From contig NZ_PQGA01000007.1 in NCBI RefSeq assembly GCF_002917095.1, positions 1-64,000 on the forward strand: a stretch of DNA of 64,000 bases. Direction: 5' to 3'. Source of the DNA: Paraburkholderia eburnea (lineage in GTDB: Bacteria > Pseudomonadota > Gammaproteobacteria > Burkholderiales > Burkholderiaceae). Positions 35,987-46,055 of this stretch are shown piece after piece. Below the pieces are notes generated by a model that was not told where the DNA came from, ran no database searches, and saw nothing but the letters and a program-made list of their open reading frames with translations. The position numbers and the translations under genes are program-made. Within the stretch, counting starts at the first letter, position 1, and each line of letters begins with the position of its first letter.

Positions 35987-38491
35987 ATGAACGAACCCCT
36001 CGTCGCCGAAGGCACCGATCTGGCTACGCGCCAGGCCCAGCTCGACATCCGCGGCATGACCTGCGCGTCGTGCGCGATGCGCGTGGAAAAGGCACTGGCG
36101 AAGGTGCCCGGCGTCACGCGCGCCACCGTCAATCTCGCCACCGAAAGAGCCACCGTCGAAGCCACGGCCAATCCCCACGACGCCGGCGCGCTCACCCGCC
36201 AACTCGTGAGCGCCGTCGAAAAGGCCGGCTACGAAGCCACGCCCATCGCGGCATCCGAAGACACCGCGAGCTTCGCCATCGGCGGCATGACCTGCTCCGC
36301 GTGCTCGAACCGCATCGAAAAGGTGCTCGCCCGCGTGCCGGGCGTGACCGGCGCCAGCGTCAACCTCGCGACCGAGGAAGCATCGGTGCGCCTCGACACG
36401 CCGCTTGACGACGCCATGCGCGAGCGCCTCGTGGCCGCCGTGCAGAAGGCGGGCTACGAGGCCACGCCGATTAACAAGACTCCGGCAGCGCCCACACCCG
36501 AAACCGAAGCCCCGCCTTCGCGCGCCGCCCTCGCCGAAATCGCCGCGCGCCGCGAACTGCGCGCCGTGCTGATCGCCGCCGTACTCACCGTGCCGCTCGT
36601 CGTGCCGATGTTCGGCCACTGGCTCGGCCTGCACTGGATGCTGCCCGCCGCCGCGCAGTTCGTGCTCGCGTCGATCGTGCAATTCGGCTTCGGCGCGCGC
36701 TTTTATCGCGCCGCCTGGAAAGCCGTGCGCGCCTTCTCCGGCAATATGGATCTGCTGGTCGCGCTCGGCACCTCGGCGGCCTGGGGCGTGAGCGTCTACG
36801 CGATGCTCGCCCATCCCGGCGAAACCGCGCATCTGTACTTCGAGGCCTCCGCCGTCGTCATCACGCTGGTGCGCTTCGGCAAATGGCTCGAAGCGCGCGC
36901 GAAGCGCCAGACCACCGACGCCATCCGCGCGCTCAACGCGCTGCGCCCCGAACGCGCGCGCATTCGCGAGCACGGCGTGGAACGCGATGTCCCGCTCGCG
37001 CAGGTGCGCGTCGGCGCCGTGGTCGTCGTGCGTCCCGGCGAGCGGCTGCCGACCGACGGTGTCGTGCTCGAAGGCCGCAGTCATGTCGACGAATCGCTCA
37101 TCACCGGCGAAAGCCTGCCCGTGCCGAAGTCGCCCGACGACGCCGTCACCGCCGGCTCGATCAACGGCGAAGGGCTGCTGGCCGTGCGCACGAGCGCCGT
37201 CGGCGCGGAAACGACGCTCGCGCGCATCATCCGTCTGGTCGAAAACGCCCAGGCGGAGAAAGCGCCGATCCAGCGTCTCGTCGATCGCGTGAGCGCCGTG
37301 TTCGTCCCGGCGATCCTCGTGATCGCGGCGCTCACGCTGGGCGGCTGGCTGCTCGCGGGCGCATCGTTTGAGACCGCGATTCTCAACGCCGTGGCCGTGC
37401 TGGTGATCGCCTGTCCGTGCGCGCTTGGCCTCGCCACGCCGGCCGCGATCATGGCGGGCACGGGCGTGGCCGCGCGCCGTGGCGTGCTTATCAAGGATGC
37501 CGAAGCACTGGAAACTGCGCACGACATCGGCGTGGTGGCCTTCGACAAGACCGGCACGCTCACGCTCGGCCAACCGACGCTGGCGGCCTTCGAGGCAGCG
37601 GACGGCGTCGCGCGCGCCGATGCGCTCGCGCTCGCCGCCGCCGTCCAGCAACACAGCGACCATCCGCTCGCGAAAGCGGTCGTGAACGCGTTTGCCGCGC
37701 AGACGCACGGTGTCGCGCTGCCGGCGGCTTCGCAGGCTCGCGCGGTGCCCGGACGCGGCGTGGAGGCCGATGTCGGCGGCCGCCGTCTCGCGATCGGCAG
37801 CGCGCGCTGGCTCGCGGAACTCAAGCTCGCCGTGCCGCCCGCCCTCGCCGAACGCGCCCAGGCGCTCGAAGCGCAAGGCAACACCGTGTCGTGGCTGATG
37901 GATTTAAATGCAGGCGCTCAGGCCGTCCTCGCGCTGCTCGCTTTCGGCGACACCGTGAAGCCCACCGCGCGCGAGGCCATCGCGCGCCTGAAGGCGATGG
38001 GCATTCGCAGCGTGCTCGTGACCGGCGACAACGCAGGCAGCGCGCAGGCCGTGGCGGCGCAGCTCGGCATCGACGAAGTCCACGCGCAGGTGCTGCCCGA
38101 CGACAAGGCGCGCACGGTGCGCGACCTGAAGATCCGCTCGGGCGCGATCGTCGCGATGGCCGGCGACGGCATCAACGACGCGCCGGCGCTCGCCGCCGCC
38201 GATATCGGCATCGCCATGGCCACCGGCACCGACGTCGCCATGCACGCCGCCGGCATCACGCTCATGCGCGGCGATCCGGCGCTGGTGGCCGCCGCCATCG
38301 ACATCTCGCGGCGCACGTGGCGCAAGATCCAGCAGAACCTGTTCTGGGCCTTCGTCTACAACCTGATCGGCATTCCGCTCGCCGCTTTCGGCCTGCTCAA
38401 CCCGATGCTCGCGGGCGCCGCGATGGCGTTTTCGAGCGTGAGCGTGGTGACCAACGCGCTGCTGCTGCGCACCTGGCGCGAGCGTCGCTAA
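35987..38491 (+). CDS. copA: Copper-exporting P1B-type ATPase
   Basis: This 834-residue cation pump has two N-terminal heavy-metal domains (GMTCASC, Cys26/29; GMTCSAC, Cys103/106). Eight membrane helices, the transport-site CPC at 476-478, the phosphorylation site DKTGT with Asp520, the actuator TGES and the hinge GDGIND complete the fold. These mark the Cu(I)-exporting class. The ATG at 35987 is chosen over an upstream TTG. The promoter has the 19-bp MerR-type spacing, so copper induction by a CueR-like activator is expected. No cueR or copZ gene is present next to it. Confidence 0.95.
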   Translation: MNEPLVAEGTDLATRQAQLDIRGMTCASCAMRVEKALAKVPGVTRATVNLATERATVEATANPHDAGALTRQLVSAVEKAGYEATPIAASEDTASFAIGGMTCSACSNRIEKVLARVPGVTGASVNLATEEASVRLDTPLDDAMRERLVAAVQKAGYEATPINKTPAAPTPETEAPPSRAALAEIAARRELRAVLIAAVLTVPLVVPMFGHWLGLHWMLPAAAQFVLASIVQFGFGARFYRAAWKAVRAFSGNMDLLVALGTSAAWGVSVYAMLAHPGETAHLYFEASAVVITLVRFGKWLEARAKRQTTDAIRALNALRPERARIREHGVERDVPLAQVRVGAVVVVRPGERLPTDGVVLEGRSHVDESLITGESLPVPKSPDDAVTAGSINGEGLLAVRTSAVGAETTLARIIRLVENAQAEKAPIQRLVDRVSAVFVPAILVIAALTLGGWLLAGASFETAILNAVAVLVIACPCALGLATPAAIMAGTGVAARRGVLIKDAEALETAHDIGVVAFDKTGTLTLGQPTLAAFEAADGVARADALALAAAVQQHSDHPLAKAVVNAFAAQTHGVALPAASQARAVPGRGVEADVGGRRLAIGSARWLAELKLAVPPALAERAQALEAQGNTVSWLMDLNAGAQAVLALLAFGDTVKPTAREAIARLKAMGIRSVLVTGDNAGSAQAVAAQLGIDEVHAQVLPDDKARTVRDLKIRSGAIVAMAGDGINDAPALAAADIGIAMATGTDVAMHAAGITLMRGDPALVAAAIDISRRTWRKIQQNLFWAFVYNLIGIPLAAFGLLNPMLAGAAMAFSSVSVVTNALLLRTWRERR

Positions 38492-38517
38492 GGCTTCTTA
38501 CAACGGTTTCTCGAAGG

Positions 38518-38538
38518 CGCGGCGTCATGCACGCCGCG
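38518..38538 (+). terminator. Hairpin after copA
   Basis: Arms CGCGGCGT and ACGCCGCG with loop CATGC lie 27 bases after the copA stop codon. No T tract follows. Confidence 0.55.
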
Positions 38539-38771
38539 TCGTCTCATTTGCGCGCGCAACAAATCATTATTTCAGCGTGCGAAATATCTCGCGGGTTATA
38601 ACGCTTTTCCATTCGCGTTCGCGCCCCACATAGAAGCTTTCCTGGATATCGACGCAAACGTTGGCGCTTTTTGCGCGCGCGCCCTCAAGGAACGCTCAAG
38701 GTTGGCCGTAATCTGTATGCCAGCGCTTCGAACGCGCCGGTTCCCAGCATCGTTTTAAAGGAACCGCTTCA

Positions 38772-40760
38772 ATGCTTTCATTCGTCCAGCGACGCACCAG
38801 CGTGGGTGTCCGCCTCGCACTGCTCTCGTGCGTGATCGTCGCGGCGATCTTCATCGCCTTCACTCTGGCGCTCACGAATAGCGCCGCCACTCAGGTCGGC
38901 GAACAGGTGCGCGCGCGCATCGCCGAAAAAGACCAGGCAGTCGCCTCCACGATCGCGCTGATCGACAGCGCGCTCGACGCCGAAGTCGATCGCTCGATGA
39001 CGCTCTTCGCGAGCTTCCTGCCCGGCGACTTCGCGCTCGATCCTACTCAGACCGTCGATATCGGCGGCAAGGCCACGCCTACTTTCAAAGTGGGCGATCA
39101 CGTGCTGAACCTCGACTTTTCGATTCCCGATCAGTTCCTCTCGCGCAGCGGCGCCATCGCGACCGTGTTCGCGCGCAGCGGCGACGACTTCGTGCGCGTG
39201 ACGACTTCCCTCAAGAAGCAGGACGGCTCGCGCGCGATCGGCACGCTGCTCGACCGCAAGGGCCCGGCCTACGAACCCATCCTGGGCGGGCGCAGCTACG
39301 CGGGCCTCGCGCAACTGTTCGGCAAGCAATACATCACCGAGTACAAGCCGATTACCGATGCGAGCGGCAAGGTGATCGGCGCGCTCTTCGTGGGCGTCGA
39401 CGTGGACAGGCAGATCGAGGCGATCAAGACCGGCATCGGCAAGCTCAGGCTTGGCGACACCGGCTATTACTTCGTGATGGACGCCTCCAGCGGCGCGGCG
39501 CGCGGCACGTTCCTCGTGCATCCGGCCGCGGCGGGCAAGCATTTCGACGATGCCAACGCGCCCTACACGCGTATGCTCGACGCGCGCGAAGGCACCTTCG
39601 ATTACACCAGCGCCGACGCCACGCTCGGCGAGCACGACCCGCGCGCGAAGCTCGTCTCGTTCGTGAGCGCGCCGCAATGGCAATGGCTCGTGGGCGGCGT
39701 GGTGCCGCGCGACGAAATCATGGCCGAGGTGAACGCCACGCGTAACCGCTTTGCGGCGATCGGCTTCGCGCTCGTCGTGCTGTTCGCGGCGCTGGCGATC
39801 TTCGCGGCGCGGCGCATGGTGAGCCAGCCGCTCGACGCCGCCGCGCACGCCGCGGGCCGCCTCGCGGCGGGCGATCTGACGGTGCGGATCGGCGCGGCGC
39901 AGAATCCTGCCGCACCGGCCAGCGAAGGCGCCGACGAAATCGGCCGTCTCACCCAGGCCATCGACGGCATCGGCGTGGGTCTCGCGCAGATCGTCGCGCA
40001 GGTGCGCGGCGCGAGCGCGCAGATGAGCGACGACACCGGGCGCATCGCGGCCAGCAGCGGCGAGATCGCCGAGCGCATCGCGAGCCAGGCGAGCAGCCTC
40101 GAAGAAACCGCCGCGAGCATGGAGGAAATCACCTCGACGGTGCAGCAGAACGCCGATCACGCGCAGCGCGCCAACGCCGTGGTGACGGGCGCAGCCGACG
40201 CCGCGCTCGACGGGGGCCGCGCAGTCGAGCGGGTGGTCGCGACGATGCAGGACATCAGCCGCGCCTCGCAGAAAATCACCGACATCACCGGCGTGATCGA
40301 CGGCATCGCGTTCCAGACCAATATCCTCGCGCTCAACGCGGCCGTGGAAGCGGCGCGCGCGGGCGAGCACGGCAGGGGCTTCGCGGTGGTCGCCAGCGAA
40401 GTGCGCGCGCTCGCGCAGCGCAGCGCGGCGGCGGCGCGCGAAATTGCGGCGCTGATTGCGGAGTCGTCGGAAACGGTCGATGCGGGCTACCGCATCGCGG
40501 GCGAGGCAAGCACGACGATGCGCGACATCGTCACGCGCGTGGAGGAAGTGCGCGCGATCATCGCCGAGATCAGCGTGGCGTCGCGCGAGCAGTCGGGCGG
40601 CATCGAGCAGGTCAACATCGCCGTTTCGCAGATCGGCGAGGCCACGCAGCAGAACGCCGTGCTCGTAGGCGACGCCGAGCGCGCCGCCGCAGCCTTGTCG
40701 GAACAGGCCGCCACGCTCGCGCAGCTCGTGAGCGTGTTCAAACTGCGCGGCGAGCGCTGA
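38772..40760 (+). CDS. Methyl-accepting chemotaxis protein, Cache3-Cache2 type
   Basis: This 662-residue chemoreceptor has a membrane segment at about 15-35. A large periplasmic sensor of about 290 residues follows, with a double-Cache look ([19 protein letters not shown] and [21 protein letters not shown]). The second membrane segment is near 325-345. A HAMP domain and the signalling hairpin ([25 protein letters not shown]) complete it. The Cache3-Cache2 class differs from the smaller receptor at 20-21.5 kb, so the two should sense different ligands. The region between copA and this gene is about 280 bases and AT-richer, with the promoter. Confidence 0.92.
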   Translation: MLSFVQRRTSVGVRLALLSCVIVAAIFIAFTLALTNSAATQVGEQVRARIAEKDQAVASTIALIDSALDAEVDRSMTLFASFLPGDFALDPTQTVDIGGKATPTFKVGDHVLNLDFSIPDQFLSRSGAIATVFARSGDDFVRVTTSLKKQDGSRAIGTLLDRKGPAYEPILGGRSYAGLAQLFGKQYITEYKPITDASGKVIGALFVGVDVDRQIEAIKTGIGKLRLGDTGYYFVMDASSGAARGTFLVHPAAAGKHFDDANAPYTRMLDAREGTFDYTSADATLGEHDPRAKLVSFVSAPQWQWLVGGVVPRDEIMAEVNATRNRFAAIGFALVVLFAALAIFAARRMVSQPLDAAAHAAGRLAAGDLTVRIGAAQNPAAPASEGADEIGRLTQAIDGIGVGLAQIVAQVRGASAQMSDDTGRIAASSGEIAERIASQASSLEETAASMEEITSTVQQNADHAQRANAVVTGAADAALDGGRAVERVVATMQDISRASQKITDITGVIDGIAFQTNILALNAAVEAARAGEHGRGFAVVASEVRALAQRSAAAAREIAALIAESSETVDAGYRIAGEASTTMRDIVTRVEEVRAIIAEISVASREQSGGIEQVNIAVSQIGEATQQNAVLVGDAERAAAALSEQAATLAQLVSVFKLRGER

Positions 40761-40779
40761 GCCACGCCGCGCCCGCGCG

Positions 40780-41676
40780 TTACTGAACGATCGTCGCGCC
40801 CTGCACCAGCGACTTGACGAGCTGCGCCGCGCCCGCGTCCATGGCTTCGGCCGTCAGCTCGCGGCGGATTTCGTCCTTCACGTCGCTGTACTTCTGCACC
40901 TTCATCGCGCGCTTGTCCTGGAGCTTCACGACGACCCAGGCCTGGCCCGAACGCACCGGCTGCGGGGCCACCGCGCCCACCTTCAACTGCGCGAGCGCAC
41001 GGGCGAACTCCACCGGCACGCCGTGCGTCTCGCCTTCCCTGACCGGCGTCTTGAAGCTCACCCACGGCATTGCGCCGCCATTCTCCTTCGACGGCACCAT
41101 GCTGTAGTCGTGCGCGAGCGCATCGAACGGCTGGCCCGCCTTCGCCTTCGCGATCACGTCCTGCGCGAGCTTCTGATCCGCAAGCACGATCACCTGCGGT
41201 TTGAACTCGAATTTGCCCAGCTCAATATTGGTGGTGTCGTAGCGCGCGCGGATTTCGCGCTCGGTCGGCTCCGGCACGTGAACGTTGTCCTGCATCCACG
41301 CGCGAATTTCGATGTCGGTCCTGGTGGCATCGCTCGCCTGCACGACTTCGGGGCGCTGGTCGTAATGCGCCTTCACCGCTTGCTGGCGCATGACCTCGCG
41401 CACGATCAACTGCTCCTTGAGCGCCTTGCGCAACTGCGGCGTGTCCGTGGCGTCCTGGTTGTGGCTCATCACGGTCTGCACCGCGTTATCGAGCGCCGAT
41501 TGCGGAATCTGCACGCCATTGACCACGGCCATCGCGCCGGCAGGCAAGCCCGGCGTCGCGCCTGAAGAACTGCCGGCGCTGGCCGGGGTGGCAAGCGCCT
41601 GCGCGAACGTGGGCAGCGAGGCGGCGAGCACGGCGCACGCGCCGAGCGCACGCAAGAAAGGGGACATACGGAACAT
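40780..41676 (-). CDS. PpiC-type periplasmic peptidyl-prolyl isomerase
   Basis: This 298-residue protein has a Sec signal (LRALGACAVLAASLPTFAQA). A SurA-like N-terminal helical domain follows (VVNGVQIPQSALDNAV), then a parvulin/PpiC domain (about 160-250; PFDALAHDYSMVPSKENGGAMPWVS) and a C-terminal helix. It should assist folding of outer-membrane or secreted proteins. The start at 41676 is supported by GGAG upstream; an ATG nine bases further in is possible. It is the last core gene before the integrase region. Confidence 0.88.
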   Translation of the reverse strand: MFRMSPFLRALGACAVLAASLPTFAQALATPASAGSSSGATPGLPAGAMAVVNGVQIPQSALDNAVQTVMSHNQDATDTPQLRKALKEQLIVREVMRQQAVKAHYDQRPEVVQASDATRTDIEIRAWMQDNVHVPEPTEREIRARYDTTNIELGKFEFKPQVIVLADQKLAQDVIAKAKAGQPFDALAHDYSMVPSKENGGAMPWVSFKTPVREGETHGVPVEFARALAQLKVGAVAPQPVRSGQAWVVVKLQDKRAMKVQKYSDVKDEIRRELTAEAMDAGAAQLVKSLVQGATIVQ

Positions 41677-41825
41677 CGTGTTTGGACTCCAAGGGTGGGA
41701 GGGCCAGCGGCCCGCGCCCGGCATTATCGCCCGCGCAAGGGCGCGCAGACGAAATGCGCGTGGCGCGCTTCCTGCCCTCGACAGAAATAGCGCATCGGAT
41801 CAATGAGTTAAGCGGGATGCGGACA

Positions 41826-41863
41826 GGTTTTCCACAAGGCTGTGAACAAAAACTGTGGAGAAC
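41826..41863 (-). repeat. Dispersed 38-bp element, copy 1
   Basis: Read on the minus strand it is a 38-base element with ends GTTCTCCACAG and CTTGTGGAAAAC, which are inverted and DnaA-box-like. By eye it matches the element at 58855-58892 at 31 of 38 positions and the one at 58973-59010 at 29 of 38. It marks the left edge of the integrase island. Confidence 0.75.
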
Positions 41864-41892
41864 TTTGCCCCGAAACGCAGCCCCCCTACAAA

Positions 41893-41978
41893 CATCTGTT
41901 TCGTTTAGATTCAACAAGTTAGATGTTTACATGTTGAATTCGGCTCTGGCTGGAATCCGACCGTGGCATCTGTTTCGT
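41893..41978. repeat. Direct and inverted repeats before the integrase gene
   Basis: CATCTGTTTCGT occurs at 41893-41904 and again at 41967-41978, 74 bases apart. Between them an 8-bp inverted pair ATTCAACA (41909-41916) / TGTTGAAT (41932-41939) is present. Such clustered repeats next to an integrase gene fit arm-type or core-type integrase sites. Confidence 0.5.
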
Positions 41979-43481
41979 GGGGCATCCCGAGGGGGAAAAA
42001 CGATCGCTAACGGTCAGCGAAGGGACGCTGCTCAAGCTCACCGCCGCCGATCAAAACCGCATCCTCAATGACGGCGCTGGCCTGTCCGGCAAGGTGCACA
42101 TCTGGACGAAAAGCATCAGCGTCCACTTCCGCTATCTCTACCGGTTCCAGGGCGAGCCGCGTGAAATGGCGCTGGACGTGTGGCCGCGCAGCCCACTCGA
42201 CACCATCTGCGCGAACTTCGAGGAAACGAAGCTGCGCGTCGGGCGCGGCGGCGACCCGGCAGGCCAGAGGCAGGCCGTCGCGCGGAAGATCAAGGTTGAG
42301 CAGGCAGAGAGAGGTTGTGCGCCAGCAGCCAGGAGCAGGCCGGTCAGCAACTGACGGTCGCAGCCATGTTCGAAGCGTGGCATCCCGAGGCGATGGCGGA
42401 GAACACATTGCGGCATGCAAAAACTGTACGCCGCACGTTCGAACTGCATCTGCTGCCGCAGGTAGGTGCCGTGCCGGTGCTCGACGTGAAGCCGGAAAAT
42501 CTCCGCAAGGTTGTGAAGGGGCTTGTCGAGTGCGGGAAGGTGTCAACGGCGATATCCCTTTACATCTCGACCCGGGCGATGTTCACGTGGGCGGGCAAAC
42601 GCAGGCCATGGCGGCTGCTGTTCGAGGTCAGCCCCGTCGAGGAAGTGGACATTTCCAGACTGTTGCCAGCGGGATACCAGGACTGGAGCGAGCGCGTGCT
42701 CAGTGACGGCGAGATCATCGAGCTGCGCAACCGCCTCGAGACAATCCGCAATACTTGGGACCTGCATGAGGGACCACGACGCGGCAGGATCGCGACGCCC
42801 ATGTCTCGCGAGCATGTCCTGGCCGTGTGGGTGATGCTCGCGACGCTCGCGCGTGTCAATGAAATCTGTGCGGCGCGCTGGGTGCATGTGGACTTCAGCA
42901 AGGCTGACCTGGTTCATTCCCCCGAGCAGGCGAAGAACGGCAAGGAGTTCACCATTCACCTGTCGCGCTTCGCACTGCGACTGCTGCGGGAACTGCACGC
43001 AGTAACAGGTCACATGCCATTTGTCCTGCCGCATCCCAGGGATGAAACCAGTCCGGTGACGACTTACATGCTCCAGTGTGCAATCAGCGACCGTCAGAGC
43101 TGGGGAAAGCGGAAGAAGCAAAAGAGCGGGCTTGCCGAAGCGACAGCGCGCTCCCTGATCCTGCCCGGGGGCGCATGGAGCTGTCATGACCTGCGGCGTA
43201 CGGGTGCGACGCTCATGCAGGTGTGCGGCTTTGAAGAGCGGATTGTGGACCGGTGCCTGAATCACAGTGTTACAACCCAGGCCCGCAGGCAGGGCATCAA
43301 TCCGCGCCTGCTTCGCACTTACCAGAAGCACGACTACGAAAACGAGATGCGCGCAGCGTGGGCAGCGCTGGGCGACTACCTGATGAGTCTGGACGGTGCA
43401 CTCACACAGATTGCCGGACCCGATGCCATCGACGTGGCGAACGACGACACGGCAGAACTGCCGCAGATCGAAGCGGCCTGA
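41977..43481 (+). pseudogene. Tyrosine-recombinase integrase split by a frameshift
   Basis: An N-terminal arm-binding part (41977-42306, starting with GTG; VSEGTLLKLTAADQNRIL) is in one frame. The core-binding and catalytic part (from about 42300 to 43481) is in another. The catalytic residues are present: Arg in LARVNEICAARW, HxxR in SCHDLRRTG, His in CLNHSV and the Tyr in RTYQKHDY. The break falls in an AG repeat (CAGAGAGAGG, 42305-42314); removing one AG unit joins both parts into a single protein of about 500 residues. A TTG at 42315 could still start the 388-residue C-terminal part. It is either a recent inactivation, a slippage-controlled gene or a sequence error. Confidence 0.8.
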
Positions 43482-43949
43482 TGCACCGGACGCGGCCTTG
43501 CCGCGTCCGTTTCCAACCTCACGTCTGAAAACATGAACGAACCCATCCTTGTGAATACGCTGGAACTGCTGGGCGTGAGACTGAGTGTGAAGAATATCCG
43601 GCAATTAACTTTGGATAACTAAATACTATGGTGTCGCCGATATGGAATCCAGGTGCCTCCAATATAAGCATTTCGATGTTCTTTCAAATCTCTTACTGCA
43701 TGGGTGGAGATTTGACGTACAACAATTACGTATGAAAATCGTGAGGGTTCACGAAATTTCTGTCGGATTTCAGTTTCTTTTCTACCAAAAAGAAAGTTAG
43801 TCTCTCAACTATATTGTCGGTTGGTTAATATCCTGGTAGTCGCGTTGACTTTTGGCGCTTTTCTGATTCTGGAAACTCCATGGTCCCTTTGACTGAATAT
43901 CGTTTCGCGCGGATCCCTCTCAACGCAACTAGATTAGGATTACATATCA
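43482..43949. other. AT-rich gap before the secretion operon
   Basis: This stretch is much richer in A and T than the rest of the window and has no supported gene. It contains several T and A runs (TTTCTTTTCTACCAAAAAGA near 43780-43795) and should hold the promoter of the secretion operon. The composition suggests foreign origin and possible silencing by H-NS-like proteins. Confidence 0.5.
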
Positions 43950-46055
43950 GTGACATACGAAGACCCTGGGCTATCTGCCCTCGTTACTATCGCCCGATTC
44001 CATAATATCGCTGCCGACGCGGCCCAACTCAAACATGCAGCTGCGGTGGACGCCGGGTGCTTCAGCGCGAAGGATATCGTGCTTTCGGCGCGCCGCCTCG
44101 GTTTAAAGGCCCGCATAGTTGTCCTGCGTGTGGAAAGGCTGGCTGGCGCACCATTGCCCTCGCTCGTTCTCGACGGCCAGGGCCATCACTTCATCCTCGC
44201 GAAGACAGACGGAAAGACCGCACTGATTCTCGAGCCCGGTAGCGCGGCACCGACCGTAAAGCCTATAGAGGAGATCGTGGCTCGCAGCACAGGCCAGATG
44301 CTGCTATTCGCATCTCGCGCTTCGCTCGCCGGAGAACTCGCGCACTTCGACTTCTCCTGGTTCATCCCTGCGATTGTGCGTTACCGAAAGTTGCTTCTCG
44401 AAGTGCTAGGTGTGTCGCTCGTACTGCAACTGTCCGGATTGGTCTCGCCACTGATGTTCCAGGTTGTGATGGACAAGGTGCTTGTGAACCGCACCTACAG
44501 CACATTGAACGTCGTCTGCATCACGTTGCTGGTTGCGTCGGTGTTCGAGGTGCTGCTCACGGGCCTGCGCAACTACGTGTTCGCGCACACGACTAACCGC
44601 ATTGACGTCGAACTCGGCGCACGCCTGTTCCGCCATCTGGTGGCGCTGCCACTCGGGTATTTCGGAGCGCGCCGTGTAGGCGATACGGTCGCCCGCGTGC
44701 GCGAACTGGAAAACATCCGCAACTTCCTGACTGGCCAGGCGCTCACGGCCGTCATCGACATAGCGTTTTCGTTCGTTTTCGTCGGCGTGATGTGCATCTA
44801 CAGCGGCTGGCTCACTATGCTCGTGGTGGCCTCGCTGCCGGTCTACGGTATCGTCTCCGCTCTGCTCGTGCCCGCGTTCCGCGCGCGTCTGAACGAGAAG
44901 TTCGCGCGCGGTGCGGACAACCAGTCTTTTCTCGTCGAATCGGTGTCGGGCGTGGAAACGGTCAAGGCGATGGCGGTCGAGCCGCAGTTCATCCGGCGCT
45001 GGGAATCGCAGCTCGCGGCCTACGTGAGCGCGGGTTTTCGTGTGAACCAGCTCGGCAACGTTGGCCAGCAGCTTATCCAGCTCGTCGGCAAGCTTGTCAT
45101 GCTCGGTACGCTCTTCATCGGCGCGCGGCTTGTGATCGACGGACGGCTGAGCGTCGGCGAACTCGTTGCCTTCAACATGATGTCGCAGCGCGTGAGCGCG
45201 CCCGTGCTGCGTCTCGCGCAACTGTGGCAGGACTTCCAGCAGACCGGCATCTCGATGCAGCGTCTGGGCGATATCCTCAACACCCGCACCGAGATTCCGC
45301 AGACGCGCCAGACGTTGCCGCCAATTCGCGGCGACGTGCAGTTCGATAACATTCGCTTTCGCTATCGCCCCGACAGCCCGACCGTGCTCGATGGCGTGTC
45401 GCTGAACATCCGCGCCGGACAGGTGATTGGCATTGTCGGTCGTTCGGGCTCGGGCAAGAGCACGCTCACGAAGCTGTTGCAACGGCTCTACATTCCCGAG
45501 CAGGGCACCGTGCGCATCGACGGCCAGGATCTCGCGTTGGTCGACCCAACGTGGCTGCGCAGGCAGATCGGCGTGGTGCTGCAGGAGAATCTGCTGTTCA
45601 ACCGCTCTGTGCGCGATAACATCGCGCTGACCGATCCCGGCGCGCCGATCGAGGCCGTGATTCAGGCAGCGAAGCTCGCGGGCGCGCACGGCTTCATCTG
45701 CGAACTGCCCGAAAGCTACGACACGGTGGTGGGCGAGCAGGGCAGCAATCTCTCGGGCGGACAGCGCCAGCGTCTTGCTATCGCCCGCGCGCTGCTCACG
45801 AATCCTCGCATCCTGATTTTCGACGAGGCAACCAGCGCACTCGACTTCGAGACCGAACGCATCATTCGCGAGAACATGAAGTCGATCTGTGCTGGCCGCA
45901 CGGTCATCATCATCGCGCACCGGCTGAGCGCTGTGCGACACGCGAACCGCATCTTCGCGATGGATCACGGAAAAATCGTCGAACAGGGCGATCATGAGAG
46001 CCTGCTCGGTCACGGGGGCTATTATGCGCACCTCGTTTCCATTCAGGATGCCTAA
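43950..46055 (+). CDS. Type I secretion ABC transporter, HlyB-like
   Basis: The protein has 701 residues in three parts: an N-terminal C39-peptidase-like domain (about 5-120), a six-helix transmembrane domain (about 135-430) and an ATPase. The peptidase cysteine is absent (GLSALVTIARFHNI), as in HlyB, so the cargo is probably not cleaved and uses a C-terminal signal. The ATPase is complete: Walker A GRSGSGKST near 497, signature LSGGQRQRLAIAR and Walker B ILIFDEATSALD. The start is GTG with AGGA upstream. The gene touches the HlyD gene (TAA then GTG), and a TolC gene follows. All three should form one trans-envelope channel. Confidence 0.93.
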   Translation: MTYEDPGLSALVTIARFHNIAADAAQLKHAAAVDAGCFSAKDIVLSARRLGLKARIVVLRVERLAGAPLPSLVLDGQGHHFILAKTDGKTALILEPGSAAPTVKPIEEIVARSTGQMLLFASRASLAGELAHFDFSWFIPAIVRYRKLLLEVLGVSLVLQLSGLVSPLMFQVVMDKVLVNRTYSTLNVVCITLLVASVFEVLLTGLRNYVFAHTTNRIDVELGARLFRHLVALPLGYFGARRVGDTVARVRELENIRNFLTGQALTAVIDIAFSFVFVGVMCIYSGWLTMLVVASLPVYGIVSALLVPAFRARLNEKFARGADNQSFLVESVSGVETVKAMAVEPQFIRRWESQLAAYVSAGFRVNQLGNVGQQLIQLVGKLVMLGTLFIGARLVIDGRLSVGELVAFNMMSQRVSAPVLRLAQLWQDFQQTGISMQRLGDILNTRTEIPQTRQTLPPIRGDVQFDNIRFRYRPDSPTVLDGVSLNIRAGQVIGIVGRSGSGKSTLTKLLQRLYIPEQGTVRIDGQDLALVDPTWLRRQIGVVLQENLLFNRSVRDNIALTDPGAPIEAVIQAAKLAGAHGFICELPESYDTVVGEQGSNLSGGQRQRLAIARALLTNPRILIFDEATSALDFETERIIRENMKSICAGRTVIIIAHRLSAVRHANRIFAMDHGKIVEQGDHESLLGHGGYYAHLVSIQDA

